Below are positions 20,838 to 30,835 of a stretch of 64,000 bases of DNA, piece by piece. Positions within the stretch are counted from its first letter, which is position 1, and each line of letters starts with the position of its first letter. The stretch comes from Limnephilus marmoratus (taxonomy: Eukaryota > Arthropoda > Insecta > Trichoptera > Limnephilidae). Below the pieces are notes generated by a model. That model worked only from the letters and a program-made list of their open reading frames with translations, ran no database searches and had not been told where the DNA came from. The position numbers and the translations under genes were made by a program. The stretch spans positions 19,795,450 to 19,859,449 of the forward strand of contig OU862927.1 in NCBI GenBank assembly GCA_917880885.1, in the 5' to 3' direction.

Positions 20838-21786
20838 ATTTATATATTTTTACAAAAAAATTACAAAGGAAAATGTGCGCCATGACTTTTTTGGAGAAAA
20901 TGTGTAAAGAATGACTTTTTTGACTCAGGTGTGTACTCCTGTTAATACTTACTCTTTATTAAGGCGATCCAATAGACCAGGGAAAAATCGAAATCGTAAT
21001 TCACGCCCCTTTATGGGAGGAGTTTAAAAATACTTGGGAAAAAGCTTTTGGAAAGGTTGGAAAAGGTATATGAGAATTTTTTTTACAGGTTGATTTCGTA
21101 AAGGCCTGTAAAAAATATCAATTCCTTTTTGTTTTGTATTGTTTATAGTAACAAAACTGAAATTTAAAATAAATTTGACGAAACTAAGCTACGCGGAGTC
21201 ACACTTCTATTTCCCGCTCCAGCCGGGGCGTGACTATTACAAAATAGGTGTGCCCAGTGCATGGTCTTGTGCCCATGCCATAAGGGTCATTTGAAGAATC
21301 CAAATTCGTAGAGTGCGGGCCGTATTGATTCATGTCAAAAATAACAACGAGAAAATGTATATTTTATTTTATTTTGTGAAGTTCGAGCGTAAATATCCAT
21401 TTTTTTGCGATTATTATAAAAGAAACTGAATTCGCCATATTATACAATAAAACCATATCCAAAAAGGGGGGCAAGATATGTTCTACACGCAGTATTTTAT
21501 TGAAGCATCTATAATACTTCTAAGCGATCAAATTTTCAAAACAAAAACATATGATTTTGTATGATTTTGCCTTATTTGGTATGGCTTCATCTTAATATGA
21601 CCTACTCGCCTTAATAATGCATAGCATAATTTTGTTAAATAATATAATCTCAAAACACTACTTTTGAGGAATAAATATATCAGCCTCAACCTTTTTAGCA
21701 TATTCAAAACCATTATTTTGTCTTGTTAAAGTACAAAAATCTGATTAAAGGGGTGTTGTACATGTACATCTCAACCGGATGTTTCG
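20838..21786. other. No recognised feature
   Basis: AT-rich; no domain in the small frame 21528-21713. Confidence 0.4.
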
Positions 21787-21860
21787 GTACTTTTTCCTCT
21801 CTTGCATCACTAACTATTCGCCTTGGCAATAGCGTAATATCCAATACGGTGGAGAGTTTG
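21787..21860 (+). repeat. Unclassified ~80-bp repeat, copy 1
   Basis: Shares 'cttgcatcac', 'tattcgcctt' and 'gcgtaatat' in the same order and spacing with 23053-23130 and 23466-23548. Confidence 0.6.
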
Positions 21861-22043
21861 CTAAATAATTTAAATACCTACTTTCTTATATAACTTATAT
21901 ATCTTCTTATATATCCATCCTAACCTAACCTCAAAACAACTTCCTTTCGGGAATAAAAATACCAGCCCACACCAGTAAAATTTTAACTTTGTTTTTAATT
22001 ACATGAAAATGAATAACTTTGTAAAACATCACTATTTAATCAG

Positions 22044-22090
22044 AATTATCAACATGGTTCGAAACCAAAGGTTTCTTCATGAGGATGATA
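22044..22090 (-). ncRNA. Decayed hammerhead motif (inverted partner)
   Basis: On the minus strand GAAGAAACC-TTT-GGTTTC preserves helix II, but the CUGANGA box reads CTCATGA and the GAAA box reads GAAC. It is the reverse-oriented partner of the motif at 22140-22182. Confidence 0.5.
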
Positions 22091-22139
22091 ATTAATAGAA
22101 TTAACAAAAATCTCTACTTTTGTATTATTTAAATTTGTC

Positions 22140-22182
22140 TTATCCTGACGAAGAATCCTTTGGTTTCGAAACATGTTGATAA
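22140..22182 (+). ncRNA. Hammerhead ribozyme motif, core intact
   Basis: TTATC (helix I), CTGACGA, extra A, helix II GAATCC-TTT-GGTTTC (one mismatch), GAAAC, palindrome ACATGT followed by T at the cleavage position, and GATAA, which pairs perfectly with TTATC (5 bp). All invariant bases of the catalytic core are present. Like the PLE variants, helix III is a 6-base palindrome that needs a dimer. Confidence 0.65.
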
Positions 22183-22188
22183 TTTTGA

Positions 22189-22908
22189 TTAAGAGGGCAT
22201 TACCAGAGAAAGCCGGAAATACGTCATTTTCAAAAAAGTTTTTAGACGTATTGACTCTTTTCCACAAAAAATTATAAATGGATTTCGAAAGATTGTTCTT
22301 TTATCTAGCATAGTTATGTAATAAATTTTTAGATTTTTTTAAATTTTTAGTATAATAAGGTTATTCCATAGGTCGTTGGCAGATTTGTTAAATTTTCAAA
22401 AAAGTTTTTGTATTATACCACACCCATTTCAAATAATGTAATCATGCAGTAAAATTAATCAATACATTATCTAGCAAAGTTATGTATTAGAATTTTAATT
22501 TTAGTTTCAATAAAATCATTAAAAAATATGTACGTACATGTGTTTCTTGACGAAAATTGGTCCATTTGTGTATTTATTTGCGCACTTACAAACTAATATA
22601 TTTCAGATTTTTTTAACATTCTTATTAAATGTAGACATTATTGAAAAATGATAAATACTTATAATCAAAAAATAACTACAAAAAGTACACTATTTTAATA
22701 GTTTTATCATCACGCCTTTCAGCATTTTTGGATGAAGGTATAAATTAAAGCTAATTTGGATTGAAATAAATTCGATATTGAGTTATAATTTAAAAAAGCT
22801 GGTACGGAGAATAATCAATCTTTCTCATTGTAACCGCCCTGCACAATCGGAAGAACGACTTTCGACGAAATGTGGATTTTCGTCCGCTGGCTGGTTAAAC
22901 GCTCTTAA
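22189..22908 (+). mobile_element. TTAA-flanked MITE, family A, copy 2
   Basis: 720 bp bounded by TTAA on both sides, with tips TTAAGAGGGCATTACCAG and (inward from right) TTAAGAGCGTTTAACCAG. It is highly similar to the copies at 11356 and 38368, implying recent activity. It inserted 6 bp from the ribozyme pair. Confidence 0.9.
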
Positions 22909-23052
22909 ATAGTGGAGTTTTACAAAATTATTTGTTTTCATTTAATTAAAAATGACGCCACATAGTGAATTTTTAAAGATTGAAGATGCATTTTTTATCG
23001 TGAAAAGTATTAGTATTCAACGAAAAGACGTTTCACGTCACTGATAATTAAA
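22909..23052. other. No recognised feature
   Basis: Short AT-rich spacer. Confidence 0.4.
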
Positions 23053-23130
23053 TCCAGTACTTATTCTCTTCTGCGTCACGACTCACGACATATTCGCCTT
23101 GACAATGGCGTAATTTCCCAAACGATGCAA
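23053..23130 (+). repeat. Unclassified ~80-bp repeat, copy 2
   Basis: 'ccagtacttattctc' then 'tattcgccttgacaatggcg'; see copies at 21787 and 23466. Confidence 0.65.
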
Positions 23131-23209
23131 CCTTGCTAAAATGTTGTATTTATTTATTACTTTAGAACTTACGTAAAAGTTGCAATGAATTTTATACTGG
23201 ATAGCCGTC

Positions 23210-23460
23210 ATCAATAGACTAGGCTTTAAGTACGAGTAGTTTTGCCGAGCTGCGAGCGGACTGTAGGAGCCCTCCCAATCTCACCGATCATACCTAAGAC
23301 ACGAACGACGATAGATGGTACTGTTGATATCATACTCAACTGCCATCTGTTGGGATATAGGAGAACTTCGTATTACTAACGAAGCTATCGACATCTTTTG
23401 AAGGAAGCCGAAACTATATGAATAAGCCACACTGCTTTAATCTGCTCCAGGATAATATAT
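23210..23460 (+). repeat. Unclassified dispersed repeat, copy 1
   Basis: Contains 'acacgaacgacgatagatgg' and 'gaagccgaaactatatg'. It aligns with 25370-25920, where a ribozyme-bearing palindrome interrupts the repeat. Confidence 0.55.
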
Positions 23461-23465
23461 TATAT

Positions 23466-23548
23466 TCCAGTACTTATTCTCACTCTTGCATCACGAATCA
23501 CTACCATTATTCGCCTTGACAATGGCGTAATATCCCAGACGGTGTAAA
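23466..23548 (+). repeat. Unclassified ~80-bp repeat, copy 3
   Basis: 'ccagtacttattctcactct' then 'tattcgccttgacaatggcg' and 'aatatcccagacggtg'. Confidence 0.65.
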
Positions 23549-23980
23549 TGTAATCGTTGGTTGGTTGCTGTGACGCACCGTTTCAACAAATGTATTTTTT
23601 ATTTCGAACACCTGAGCTTTTCTCGTTAAAACATGAATGAACTGCACAGCTAAGCATGCAGTGGTGTAAAAAATACTAGATGTTGCCATTGTATTAAATT
23701 TAAATATTCAAACAATGTTTATTGACAAAACTTTGATTTTTTTACGTTTTACGGCGATGCACCGTGGCGTGGAAAATTCGCAATTGGAAGAAATCACCTT
23801 GTTCAGATGGCGATATGGTAGTCTTTGTATAGATGGCGATATGGTTGAAATTGAGGCTCCAGGCGTTGGGGCTCTTGTGCAGTGTTCACAAAAAAAAACA
23901 TTTTAACTAACTTTGTTTCTTAACCTAACAAAAAACGCTCTAATATTTCAAATGCCGAGATGTGCTCTACTCGTAGTATT
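23549..23980. other. No recognised gene
   Basis: Contains a direct duplication 'agatggcgatatgg' (about 23806 and 23830). The frames 23507-23689 and 23715-23906 show no domain. Confidence 0.4.
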
Positions 23981-24695
23981 TTAAGAGGGTATTACAGAGA
24001 AAACAAGAAATATGTCATTTTTAAATCAAATTTTAGACGAATTGAGTCTTTTCCACAAAAAATTATAAATGAATTTCGAAAGATTGTTTTTTATCTAGCA
24101 TTCGCATGTTTTAAATTTTGAGAAAAAAATATATTTTTAGTATAATAAGGTTATACCATAGGTCGTTGGCCGATTTGTTAAATTTTCAAAAAAGATTTTG
24201 TATTATACCACACCCATTTCAAATCATATAATCATGCAGTAAAATAAATCAATACATTATCTGGGTATCGCATGTTTTTGAATTTTAATTTTAGTTTAAA
24301 TAAAATCATTAAAAAATATATACATGTGTTTCTTGACGAAAATTGGTCCGTTTGTGTATTTATTTGCGCACTTACAAACTAATATATTTAAGATTTTTTT
24401 AACATTCTTATTTAACTTAGACATTATTGAAAAATCATAAATACTTATAATCAACAAAATAATTACAAAAAGTATATTATTTTAATAGTTTTATCATCAC
24501 GCCTTTCAGCATTTTCGGATGTAGGTATAAATGAAAGCAAATTTGGAATGAAATAAAATCGATATTGAGTGATAATTTTAAAAATCTGGTACGGAAAATA
24601 ATTAATCTTTCTCATTGTAACCGCCCTGCATGATCGTAAGAACAACTTTCGACGAAATGTGGATTTTCAGCCGCTGGCTGGTTAAACGCTCTTAA
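23981..24695 (+). mobile_element. TTAA-flanked MITE, family A, copy 3 (diverged)
   Basis: 715 bp between TTAA sites with the same termini but more substitutions and small indels than the other three copies, so it is the oldest insertion of the set. Confidence 0.88.
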
Positions 24696-25054
24696 TAAAG
24701 GATCTATCATATTTTTTTAAATCAAATTTTTTAAACCAAATCTCATGATTTTGCATTTCTGATCTGCTGATACCAAATGCCATGAAGGTCAACCATTTAT
24801 TAGCTCATACCTATTACAGATCTGTCACACATTTTCCAACCTACCTTTTTCTCATCTCTTTCCCCTAAAAGAAAACTAGAACAATGGCAGTCTTTGGGGG
24901 GTATTTCACCACCCTCTTGAGCTTTTTCTTGTGCCTTTTAACTTCCAATATTAGACAACTTGAGAAGTTTTGGTTTTCCTCCAACAAATTTAAGGTTCGA
25001 TAGATTACTAATTTGTTTGTTAGTTATCGTGAATATTTACAATGTTATATTAGT
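24696..25054. other. No recognised feature
   Basis: AT-rich spacer. Confidence 0.4.
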
Positions 25055-25349
25055 AGTGGCGGCTCGTGACTTTTGGGTATGTTAGAGTGCTGATATTAAA
25101 AAAATGGCATTATTGATGTTGTTGTGGCTGAAAAAAAAAATTATTTTTTTTGAAAATCAGTTTTTTGTATGAAAAATTTCAGGACGTTCAGTTTGGCGGT
25201 GTTCCGCACCGATTTCCTGAAAAATCTTCATACAAAACACCGATTTTTGAAAAAAAAAAAAATATATTTTTCGCATACGACAACATCCATAATGCCATTT
25301 TTTTTTATATTAGCACCCTACCACACCCAAAAGTCACGAGCCGCCACTG
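25055..25349. mobile_element. Palindromic hAT-type MITE
   Basis: Tips TAGTGGCGGCTCGTGACTT and (inward from the right) CAGTGGCGGCTCGTGACTT start a foldback of about 295 bp whose arms pair through most of their length. The C/TAGTGGCGG tip is typical of hAT-derived MITEs. No clear 8-bp duplication was found. The two overlapping plus frames here are palindrome translations. Confidence 0.8.
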
Positions 25350-25533
25350 AGTCTGTCCTACTAGGCTAGATCCTAAATAGTTCTGATGCTCCGGCGCGGG
25401 GGACCGACAGCGGAAACCCGCCCTATTTAGCTGGAATCATTGTAACTGGTACGTTTTAAGATTTTCACGGCCAAAAGCATTTTCGTTATTTGTTTTTGGG
25501 GTGTAATGCCGTGTTGCGCTACCTCCTTCTTTA

Positions 25534-25574
25534 GCCAACGTTTCGGACATCGTTGCAGTGTCCATCATCAGGGC
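25534..25574 (-). ncRNA. Hammerhead ribozyme motif, core intact
   Basis: On the minus strand: GCC, CTGATGA, extra T, helix II GGACA-(9 nt)-TGTCC, GAAAC, then ACGT palindrome, T at the cleavage position and GGC pairing with the GCC. The CUGANGA and GAAA boxes are intact, while helices I and III are very short. Confidence 0.6.
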
Positions 25575-25641
25575 AGATCTGGCAGATCCGGTAGATGTGT
25601 AACAAATTGATTTTCACACATCTACCGGATCTACCAGATCT

Positions 25642-25682
25642 GCCCTGATGATGGACACTGCAACGATGTCCCAAACGTTGGC
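25642..25682 (+). ncRNA. Hammerhead motif with GAAA box mutated
   Basis: Same motif as 25534-25574 on the opposite strand, but the GAAA box reads CAAA. The substituted G is part of the invariant core, so this copy should be inactive. Confidence 0.55.
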
Positions 25683-25920
25683 TAAAGAAGGAGGTAGCGA
25701 AACACGGCATAACACCCCAAAATACAAATAACGAAAATCATTGTAACTGTTCATGCCGACACGAACGGCGACAGATGGTACTCCTCTGATAATACTAATT
25801 TAGCTGCCGTCTATTGGAATGTGGCAGAAGTTCTAACCTATCGAAATATATTAAAAGATGCTGAAACTATACGGATAATCAATAATACACTACTCTCACC
25901 CATAGGATAACATTTATTAA

Positions 25921-26261
25921 TAAATAAAGAAGTAAATGTTGTAAAAACGCATCTAGTTGCCTTTAACTCCAATGGCCTGATAAATTAGTATTAATAGATG
26001 CATAGTTTGATTATTTCAAATTGATTTTCTCCATGATGCATCCGTACATGACGCAAATTTAATAATGTTTCAAACTTCAGTGATTTTTTAATGTATGTAA
26101 TAATTATTAGCGTTTTATACCTCAAATTCTTACACCGCGCCGTCTTCATTGAATTTTTAAAACTAAATTCAATTTTTTTATTAAAGAAATAGCTTGAAGC
26201 CGATTGCAGATCGTTACATAATCTTAAATCGTTATATTAAACGTACGCGTATATTTCAATT
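25921..26261. other. No recognised feature
   Basis: AT-rich spacer. Confidence 0.4.
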
Positions 26262-26880
26262 TGGTAGGCGGGTATGGGTGTCACCGCCAAGGGAACCATT
26301 TATTTGATAACACCTCTGACTAAAGCCTCAATTACATTGAGCGAGTTTACAAGCAACTATCTACTAAGTTTAAAAGCGAGTGAATCGGCGAGTGAGATTG
26401 TCACGATGACACACAAAACTGTCCACTCGCTCACTAGCAAACTACCTAACGACGCCTGCGTGAACTAATTCTGTCAGATGTTTGACAGTCGAAATCAGCT
26501 GTTTATTGGCCGCCATATTGAAAACATAAATAAACTAATCACGAGTAAGCGGCTAGCAACTAAAGTTGACGGACGACCTTTCAATTTTTTTCGTAGATAG
26601 TCAACAATCTGCTAGTTAGCAAGTAATACGATTACACTGAGCGAGTTTACTAACAGATAAATGAATTTCGCAAATAGTAGCTTGTAAACTTGCTCAATGT
26701 CATCGAGGCTTTACTGACAGGTCACCGCAAGTGGTTCGAGGTTGCAACCTCCCCTCTCTTAGCAGGGGTGCCCAGTTTCACAGGGTGAGGTTTGTCTAGG
26801 TCTTGGCGGCGGATGCATCTGCCCACTTACTACTCTAACCGCAGTTGGAGGGATGATTTCATAAAGAACGACATTATTAA
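26262..26880 (+). mobile_element. SINE-A copy interrupted by a MITE
   Basis: The 5' head (26262-26320: 'ggcgggtatgggtgtcaccg') and the body (26714-26880: 'ggtcaccgcaagtgg', 'cttagcaggggtgcccag') are parts of one SINE-A, separated by the insertion at 26321-26713. The 3' LINE-like tail is missing. Confidence 0.8.
26321..26713. mobile_element. MITE with 30-bp inverted repeats
   Basis: Tips TAAAGCCTCAATTACATTGA and (inward from the right) TAAAGCCTCGATGACATTGA; about 27 of 30 terminal bases match. CTGAC flanks both sides, as a probable 5-bp target duplication in the host SINE-A. The 64-residue frame at 26274-26468 bridges SINE and MITE and is spurious. Confidence 0.85.
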
Positions 26881-26935
26881 AAAATATGTGCATATTGATA
26901 GGTAACCGAAACTTATCTGTTAGTGTGAAGGCTAA

Positions 26936-27475
26936 GTGCCTCCGTTCACGGAGATACTTACAAGATACTCGATCATCGTGCGCGAATCATACGCGCCGAT
27001 CGTAAGTACCCCCTGTACGATTTAGCTGGTGCCCGTTCACGGCGCTACGCGGTGGCTATTGGTTTCCAATCAGTATCACGATACCGACAGTGCTGATCGC
27101 ACGCGACGCGTCCATCATTTGTGTCTGATACTTTTTCGTTTGACGTTTGACAGAAATGGCGCAGGAATATGAAAGTAATGTTGAATTTGTTCTGGAAGTG
27201 GAAAAAATGCATGTTTATATAACTATACTTTGCCAGAATACGTAAGAAAGGATTTAGTGGAGAAGGTATGGATTGATGTTGGAAAAAAAGTCATATGACA
27301 TCGCTTGACAGCGTGTTGACTCCACGGCTGCACGTGAAAAATGATCAAGTTCAGTATATTATATTTCGGGTAGCGCCGTGTACGGAGTCTAGCATTAAAA
27401 AGTAGTACATCAGCAGGGTACTTGTCATTTCGTCACAGTTGTGTAGATTGTAAGTATCTCCATGAACGGAGGGCC
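26936..27475 (+). mobile_element. PIF/Harbinger MITE
   Basis: Flanked by TAA on both sides (26933-26935 and 27476-27478), the 3-bp target typical of PIF/Harbinger. The tips GTGCCTCCGTTCACGGAGAT and (inward from right) GGCCCTCCGTTCATGGAGAT are inverted repeats about 30 bp long. At 540 bp it is internally deleted, but it keeps a piece of the accessory MADF gene. Confidence 0.8.
27156..27296 (+). pseudogene. MADF-domain coding remnant inside Harbinger MITE
   Basis: From an ATG at 27156 the sequence reads MAQEYESNVEFVLEVEKMHV, then in a shifted frame PEYVRKDLVEKVWIDVGKK. This is the first half of a MADF (Myb/SANT-like, Adf-1 type) DNA-binding domain: an 'F..EVEKhp.LY' helix followed by 'lpeY.rkd..ekaW.dIg'. 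PIF/Harbinger transposons encode such a protein beside the transposase, where it helps bring the transposase to its ends. One frameshift near 27225 and the missing second half make it non-functional. Confidence 0.7.
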
Positions 27476-27478
27476 TAA

Positions 27479-27956
27479 CCTGTGATCTAGGAGGTTTTGG
27501 TGAAGGCCGAGACAAAATTTATCAATCATCGCGCGTCGGTCGGAATATCTGTTAACAATCGTAGACCGTGCTCGAAAATATTAATAACTGACCATAGATG
27601 ACAGATTTGGTCAATATCGTTTAGATATAGGTTTTTATCGATAATATACGCTAGACCTTCAGATCTGAAGACCGATTCTGTATCTTTTGTGGGATCGTTA
27701 TGAGATAACGGACGTGATCTCCTGACAGATTTATGTGACTTTTACATATTTTAATGTCACATATTTTAGTTTAGATCGTTTTAAACACGAATTCCTGGAA
27801 GTATGCATGATTATTTATTCATTTAATGTATGTTGTAAATAGAAAAAGAAAATAACAGCAATAGAAAATCACACAAGTCTGACAGGAGATCACGTCAGGA
27901 TAACTAGGTATTTCTAAACCTTCTTTCTCACCGTTTCTTCCCGTTCTCATTATACG
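27479..27956. other. MITE-C end fragment, otherwise nothing
   Basis: Bases 27481-27503 ('tgtgatctaggaggttttgg') match the right tip of the inverted-repeat element at 32357-32580. The rest is unrecognised. Confidence 0.4.
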
Positions 27957-27959
27957 TCG

Positions 27960-28380
27960 GCCGGCGTAGTCCAGCGGTAAGGCTCTTGACTCGCATTTCG
28001 AAAGTCGCGAGATCGAATCCCGGCGTGGCAAATAAATTTTATTTGATTAATTTGTGTTATTTCACAATTTATTAATTTAAAAATAATATAAAGTATATTT
28101 GCGGCACGTTCCAGAGTGGAAGATACTCTCAGTATCGCCCTGGTATAAGACCGCCATTCAGAATTGAAACGTTGCTTAAAATGCCATTAGCCGTGTTTGG
28201 TGACCAGATCTGAATAGCCAGGTACTTCCCCACCTTCATCTTCCTTATCTCCTCCCCTTCCCCACTACCTTAAGCTTCACGACATACCCCAATTTGGCAT
28301 GCCATAGTCTCACTGGCTCCGGACGGGAGCAGCTGAGACTCTTGAGGTATCTATCACCATAAAAAATAATAAAAAAAACT
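27960..28380 (+). mobile_element. SINE-B, tRNA-derived, copy 1
   Basis: A tRNA-like head (27960-28028: A-box-like 'tagtccagcggtaagg', B-box-like 'gatcgaatccc') is joined to 'aaataaattttatttgatta' and a ~300-bp body ending '...gagactcttg' and an A-rich tail. Copies with the same head-body junction lie at 33232 and 37862, and fragments at 16118 and 56850. This is the standard layout of a Pol III-transcribed SINE. Confidence 0.88.
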
Positions 28381-28519
28381 CTCTCTCCTTACAACAACAA
28401 GCTTACAATATTCCTCCTATTGGACCATAAAATATAGTACAAAATTTTACGACGCTCAGCTCACCGTTCGAGAGCTTTCACTGCAAAAAATACAAAGATA
28501 TTCTACATTCTTCACGATA

Positions 28520-28918
28520 GTTTAGGGCCCGAAACCCGGATTTGTACCGATTTATTACATATTTCCCTTAAACACGGTAAGTTTTAAAGCTATTAAAAAA
28601 ATATATGTTATTCTTAAAGATAATATCTAGACTTTGCCCGCGTCAAACCCAAAAAAAAACGCAAGGTATGCTCCAAAAATTATTATTATCACGTTTGTTT
28701 CAGTTATTTTACAAGTTATATGTATGAAAAAATTCACAGTGTTTCTTTAAATGCTGTTTAAGATAATGCCCGCTTTTTTGCTCTATTTTAAACGGGTCGT
28801 GTTTTATTAAACATTTTCGCATCGATTTTGTCGCTGTAAACGTTAGCGCTCTCCTCTAACATTCGTAATTTCGTAACTCTCCATCTTCTTCTTTTCGGGC
28901 CCTTTTGCAGAGCCTTAA
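28520..28918 (+). mobile_element. TTAA-flanked MITE, family B, copy 3
   Basis: Same body as 660-1093, slightly shortened. Left tip is mutated to TTTAGGGCCCGAAACCCGG, the right end keeps TTAA. Confidence 0.78.
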
Positions 28919-29362
28919 GATTTCCCGTTCAAATACCAGGAATTCCGAGAATTCATTCCATACGTACTTCATTACTGATGAGAGCTAACTCAGTCAAGAA
29001 GAGAAGAAGGACGTTGAAAGTGGTTGTAAAAGAGGAATATAAAACGTAAGTAAAGGGGGTAAAAGGCTAGAGGGGGTGGAAGGGCACTTGAGGGGGTATG
29101 GAAGCAATGAAAGCCACACATGTGGAAGAAATGGCTATTGGAAATATATTGCCTGGTCGCGAGTGCATCTGATTCAACTACAATGGGATGATTCTCAATA
29201 TAAAGCACTTGATGTCCCCAATCGCGAACTATTCGTTTTCACGCTTGGCCGCATTGAATTGAAATTGTCAATGGTAATAAATGTACCGAAAGACGAGTTC
29301 ATTTTTTTTTCATTTCTTATGTATATACATGACTAGTACAGCTCAAATTTTGTACACCTCTT
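28919..29362. other. No recognised gene
   Basis: Overlapping frames on both strands (28990-29208 minus, 29076-29336 plus) lack a recognisable domain. Confidence 0.4.
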
Positions 29363-29408
29363 TGGGAAGCGGCTTTTCTTACCGCCGTCCCGGGAACCAT
29401 TTATTTAT
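29363..29408 (+). mobile_element. SINE-A 5' fragment
   Basis: 'taccgccgtcccgggaacca' matches the head of other SINE-A copies; it stops where the RTE tail begins. Confidence 0.5.
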
Positions 29409-29967
29409 TTTTTAATTTTTCTTTATTCATTGCATAAATATTTTTCGACCACCATGCTAGGCTGATGCTCGTGTTATGGTGGTCGATTTTACTTCTTCTT
29501 CTCTGTGTGCCGTATCAGGTCCCCTCGACGTTGGCGATCACTATTGAAAATGTCTCTCTGTCTTGCGCTGCCCGGAATAGCTCCTCCATACTTCTAATAC
29601 TGGTCCACTCTCGTATATTACGCAGCCAAGACATTTGTCTCCTACCAGGCCCTCGGCGACCCTCTATCTTGCCTTTCAATATTAAATGGAGCAAGTTATA
29701 CTTCTCCCCTCAAAGTATATGACCCAGATCTGAAATTTTCCTGATTATTATTAATGTAAGCAGTGCTCTATCTGCTCTAGCCCACCTGAGAATTTCTATG
29801 TTGGTGATCATGTCGGTCCATGGGACCTTGAGCATTCTCCGGTGAAGCCACATTTCAAAAGCCTCTAACCTGTTAATGGTATTTACTTTCAAGGTCCATG
29901 TTTCACATCCGTAGAGCAAGACCGACCACACATAACATTTTACATGCAGTGCAATAATAACAATCAC
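29409..29967 (-). pseudogene. RTE-type LINE ORF2 C-terminus and 3' UTR
   Basis: The minus frame 29967-29710 reads WSVLLYGCETWTLKVNTINR then AFEMWLHRRMLKVPWTDMIT. In another frame follows ILKGKIEGRRGPGRRQMSWL and a LFRAAQDRE block. 'LLYGCETWTL...FEMWxxRRML' and 'GKIxGxRxxGRR' mark RTE-like LINEs. A frameshift near 29715 breaks the frame. The 3' UTR ends with AATAAAGAAAAATT at about 29415. The copy is 5' truncated and dead. Confidence 0.85.
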
Positions 29968-30483
29968 ACGTTCGTGTAATATTTTTAAAGGAAATCACTG
30001 TAAAACCAAATCAAACCAAAATGCTTGCCTTGTCTTCAACATAAATATGATAACATTCTATCTGATATAAATATTTTTAATTGTGACGAAAATAGATATA
30101 AAAACTCGAAGTGCATTAAAAATGTATTAATTGAGTATAAAACTGCATAAATGTAATGATATATAATGTAATGACATATATTTTATACTGCTTTCCTCCT
30201 AATAATGTGATATTTTTTAGTTGCAAGATTACTGTTTAATTTTTAGACACAATATAATAGTATGATGAGGAAATCTATAATTAATTTCTCAGTTAGATCA
30301 ATTATTCATGTATAAATTAATCCAATTGTAAACTGTTTATTTCGCTATAATAAATAATAACTAAAAAGAGTTTTAATTTTTAGTAATTTTTGTACAAATA
30401 GATTCATGTTGAACCTATTAAAATACTGGGGAAAATTCTTATTGTAACAATTTTTGTGTAATTTATTGGATAAATCAACACCA
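29968..30483. other. No recognised feature
   Basis: AT-rich spacer. Confidence 0.4.
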
Positions 30484-30835
30484 GCCACGGTAGCAAGGGT
30501 GCCCGGGTTCACAGGGTAAGGTTTATCTGGGTCTTGGTGGTGGATAGAGAGACTGGTTGAGGGAGACCTTTTGTGTTCAGATTTTCGATTGAATTTCGCC
30601 AGTATTGTATTCATTTAATTAAATATAACAATTTGAGGTTTTACTCATAAAGTGAAAATAAATCAATAAATATTCATCCTAGACTCGCAGGAAAGACAAT
30701 AGATGTCGCATATTAAGAATAAAAAGGATAAAAATTTATCCAAACAGTGTCTAGATAGCATTTAGTTCGGGTTTGAATCTTGCAATCAGATATAAAAATA
30801 GCTGGCAATAATATGTGCGGATAATGTTGCTAGTA
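30484..30835 (+). mobile_element. Chimeric SINE-A/SINE-C, copy 1
   Basis: The middle of SINE-A ('agggtgcccgggttcac' to 'gagggagacctttt') switches at about 30572 to the SINE-C body ('cagattttcgattgaatttc', 'ttaattaaatataacaattt') and continues into 'ttcgggtttgaatcttgcaa'. The same composite occurs at 39775-40130 with the same junction, so it spread, or was duplicated, as a unit. A TA-flanked MITE follows. Confidence 0.75.

Larger units (their letters stand above)
25482..25735. repeat. Palindrome carrying a head-to-head ribozyme pair
   Basis: Arms 25482-25603 and 25615-25735 are reverse complements with few differences, from 'tttcgttatttg' at the tips to 'acacatctaccggatct' at the centre. Each arm holds one hammerhead-like motif pointing inward from the tip, one intact and one mutated. 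Confidence 0.9.
25370..25920 (+). repeat. Unclassified dispersed repeat, copy 2, interrupted
   Basis: Aligns with 23210-23460 ('acacgaacggcgacagatgg', 'gatgctgaaactata'). The palindrome at 25482-25735 sits inside it, and 'tcattgtaactg' occurs on both sides of that palindrome. Confidence 0.5.

Noticed and set aside
25150..25369. Two 66-residue plus frames with similar N-termini
   Set aside because: Translations of the palindromic hAT MITE.
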